7,760 nt of DNA, from contig JACDDF010000084.1 in the NCBI GenBank assembly GCA_013817135.1, forward strand, positions 1 through 7,760. The letters run 5' to 3'. Origin of the DNA: Nitrospirales bacterium. Lineage in GTDB: Bacteria > Nitrospirota > Nitrospiria > Nitrospirales > UBA8639. Shown one piece after another: positions 6,065-7,760 of the stretch (positions are counted from its first letter, which is position 1; every line of letters starts with the position of its first letter). The notes below the pieces were generated by a model. That model did not search any database and had not been told where the DNA came from. It worked only from the letters and a program-made list of their open reading frames with translations. Made by a program: the position numbers and the translations under genes.

Positions 6065-6985
6065 CTACGATTCTCCAATAATTTTCCATTCAAGCTGAAG
6101 ACGGACCCCAAATTTCCTCGCCACTGTTTGCCGGACTTTTCGAATCAAGGCCAGGACCTGGTCGGCGGTGGCCGTTCCTCTATTCACAATAAAATTGGCA
6201 TGTTTGGTCGACACTTCGGCATCACCAACCCGCACTCCCTTTAATCCTGCCGCTTCGACTAACCGTCCGGCCGAATCTCCCGGCGGATTTTTAAACACCG
6301 ACCCGGCATTCGGAAGGGTTAACGGTTGCGTCTCTCGCCGGTACTGGAGATAGGTTTTGGTTTTCGCTTTCACCTGCTCTTTCACCGAGAGAGCCAACTG
6401 TAGCCACGCCCCAACGACGATACCTTTGGGAAGCGTCGCTTTCCGATAGACAAATGAAATATTGGAAGACTCGATCCGTACGCGATGCCCAAGAAGATTC
6501 ACCAAATCGACGGCTTGCAAGACCTCCTGCATTTCCCCCAACCGGGTTCCGGCATTCATCACCACACCTCCACCGACGGTTCCGGGAATCCCCGCCGCCC
6601 ACTCCATTCCGGACAGATGATGCCCCACCGCAAATTGCATCAACCGGGGCAACCGCACACCCGCCTGGGCATACACCACCTGACCGGCTTCCTCCTGTAT
6701 CCCGGTTAATTGTTTCAATTGCATCACAATGCCTCGAATTCCTTTATCACGAACGACGACATTGGTTCCGCCTAACACCACAATGGGAATCTGTTCTTCT
6801 CGGGCTCCTAGAATGACGCGCATGACGTCTTCCACATCCGAGGGAAAGACCAGCACATCCGCAGGACCTCCCACCTGCAACGAAAGAAGAGGCGCCAACG
6901 GTTCGTCCCAGCAGACTTCTCCCCGCACATGCTGCACGGCTCGTTGAAGCCGTTTCGCTGTCAGTGTCCGACGGCCAATCTTCAC
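6065..6985 (-). CDS. murB: UDP-N-acetylenolpyruvoylglucosamine reductase MurB
   Basis: MurB (306 residues) is the cytosolic FAD enzyme that uses NADPH to reduce UDP-GlcNAc-enolpyruvate to UDP-MurNAc, the substrate of MurC encoded just upstream. The FAD domain has SLQVGGPADVLVFP at 35-48, VLGGTNVVV at 70-78 (usually GGGSN), and GMEWAAGIPGTVGGG at 126-140 leading to MNAG at 143-146. The catalytic set is visible: Arg181 in FVYRKA, Ser229 in PNAGSVFKNP as proton donor, and Glu299 in the C-terminal QLEWKIIG. The length and the YRRETQP motif at 215-221 fit the shorter type II MurB. The start is a GTG at 6985 with GAGGG eight bases upstream; an ATG upstream at 7007 is in another frame. The gene follows murC after 38 bp. 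Identification is certain. Confidence 0.97.
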   Translation of the reverse strand: MKIGRRTLTAKRLQRAVQHVRGEVCWDEPLAPLLSLQVGGPADVLVFPSDVEDVMRVILGAREEQIPIVVLGGTNVVVRDKGIRGIVMQLKQLTGIQEEAGQVVYAQAGVRLPRLMQFAVGHHLSGMEWAAGIPGTVGGGVVMNAGTRLGEMQEVLQAVDLVNLLGHRVRIESSNISFVYRKATLPKGIVVGAWLQLALSVKEQVKAKTKTYLQYRRETQPLTLPNAGSVFKNPPGDSAGRLVEAAGLKGVRVGDAEVSTKHANFIVNRGTATADQVLALIRKVRQTVARKFGVRLQLEWKIIGES

Positions 6986-7023
6986 TTTTGTGTCCCTCGA
7001 TATCCATGACTCACCACACTCGC

Positions 7024-7760
7024 TTACAACAATTCCAATAATTCGGTTCCGACTTTCCAGACATCCCCCGCTCCCAGAGTTAACAGCACATCGCCGTCAC
7101 GAAGCTCCTCACGCAATTTGGGAATCAAACCGGAGTCACGATTGAGCCATTGGACAGAGGGATGACCAGACGCCCGAATGGTGTCGGCCATCATTTGTCC
7201 GGTGATCCCGGGGATCGGCGCCTCACCGGCCGGATAGATATCCATGACATAGACGCGATCCGCCTGTTCGAACGCCTTGGCAAACTCGTCCGCAAGATCC
7301 CTGGTTCTTGTAAATCGATGGGGCTGAAACACGACGACCAACGGGCGCTGCCAGGCGGCCCGCGCAGCCGCCAAGGTGGCACGGATTTCCGTAGGATGGT
7401 GGCCATAATCGTCCACCACCACAATGCCGTTTTTTTCTCCACGAATCTGGAACCGTCGTTCGACTCCTGCAAATGCCGCCAACCCTGCTCGGATCATATC
7501 CACCGGCACATCCAATTCCAAGGCCACCCCGATGGCCGCTAACGCATTGGCCACGTTATGCACACCTGGAATACGAATGCGGAAGGGGCCAAGCTTTTGG
7601 TCCCGGTAATGCGCTCGGAATTCCACACCCATAGCTCTGGTTTCAATCTCCGTCGCATACAAATCAGAGGTCAGGGCACCGGAAAAATCACTCATGCCAT
7701 ACGTGTGATATCGCTTCACCACCCGAGGCAAGAGCTTTCGAATCCAGGGATCATCGGCAC
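7024..7760 (-). CDS. murC: UDP-N-acetylmuramate--L-alanine ligase MurC (3' part, cut by window edge)
   Basis: The C-terminal 244 residues of MurC are present; the N-terminal half with the P-loop lies outside the right edge. MurC is the cytosolic ATP-dependent ligase that adds L-Ala, the first stem-peptide residue, to UDP-MurNAc. The fragment opens with DDPWIRKLLP, part of the central domain. It continues with IPGVHNVANALAAIGVA at about 63-79, FAGVERRF at 96-103, VVVDDYGHHPTEI at 113-125, FQPHRFTRTRDL at 144-155 and DIYPAGEAPIPG at 173-184, all typical of MurC and its C-terminal domain. The frame is open to the window edge, and the TTG at 7731 is an internal codon, not a start. It ends at TAA 7024-7026, 38 bp before murB. 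Identification is certain. Confidence 0.98.
   Translation of the reverse strand, partial: ADDPWIRKLLPRVVKRYHTYGMSDFSGALTSDLYATEIETRAMGVEFRAHYRDQKLGPFRIRIPGVHNVANALAAIGVALELDVPVDMIRAGLAAFAGVERRFQIRGEKNGIVVVDDYGHHPTEIRATLAAARAAWQRPLVVVFQPHRFTRTRDLADEFAKAFEQADRVYVMDIYPAGEAPIPGITGQMMADTIRASGHPSVQWLNRDSGLIPKLREELRDGDVLLTLGAGDVWKVGTELLELL

Overview
This window holds the downstream part of a bacterial division and cell wall (dcw) cluster. Every gene I can support lies on the minus strand, so transcription runs from right to left in these coordinates. In transcription order the genes are murC (3' part only, cut by the right edge), murB, ddl, ftsQ, ftsA, ftsZ, pgeF (yfiH/ylmD family) and, after a gap of about 440 bp, yggS (ylmE/pipY family; 5' part only, cut by the left edge). 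FtsA with a C-terminal amphipathic helix, single-pass FtsQ, full-length FtsZ and a complete MurB/Ddl set indicate a Gram-negative-type rod-like bacterium with ordinary peptidoglycan. G+C looks to be in the middle fifties. The protein style and gene order resemble Nitrospirota (Nitrospira-like); this assignment is from memory and is only moderately secure.

Layout: murC to pgeF (about 7760 down to 858) is a tight operon. Gaps are 38 bp (murC-murB), about 76 bp (murB-ddl), a 4-base ATGA overlap (ddl-ftsQ), 3 bp (ftsQ-ftsA), 112 bp (ftsA-ftsZ) and 4 bp (ftsZ-pgeF). The ftsA-ftsZ gap is the most structured part of the operon: it has a hairpin across the ftsA stop, a strong Shine-Dalgarno sequence followed by a ten-codon ORF, an 11-bp repeat and a perfect dyad before the strong ftsZ ribosome-binding site. 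Between pgeF and yggS (419-857) there is no convincing protein gene. That stretch contains three hairpin-forming inverted repeats and looks like an intergenic repeat (REP-type) region.

How the genes work together: MurC adds L-Ala to UDP-MurNAc, MurB makes UDP-MurNAc, and Ddl makes the D-Ala-D-Ala that ends the stem peptide. FtsZ forms the division ring, FtsA ties it to the membrane, and FtsQ links the ring to the septal synthesis machinery. PgeF is a cysteine/histidine zinc enzyme reported to protect against wrong amino acids in the MurC step, so its place in the operon fits. YggS is a pyridoxal-phosphate binding homeostasis protein that commonly follows the pgeF homologue in dcw clusters (ylmD-ylmE in Bacillus).

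I see no mobile element, CRISPR array, tRNA or rRNA, and no clearly new biological system. The points worth a second look are the two C-terminal-peptide-like motifs in FtsZ, the ftsA-ftsZ intergenic structure, and the repeat-like insertion between pgeF and yggS.
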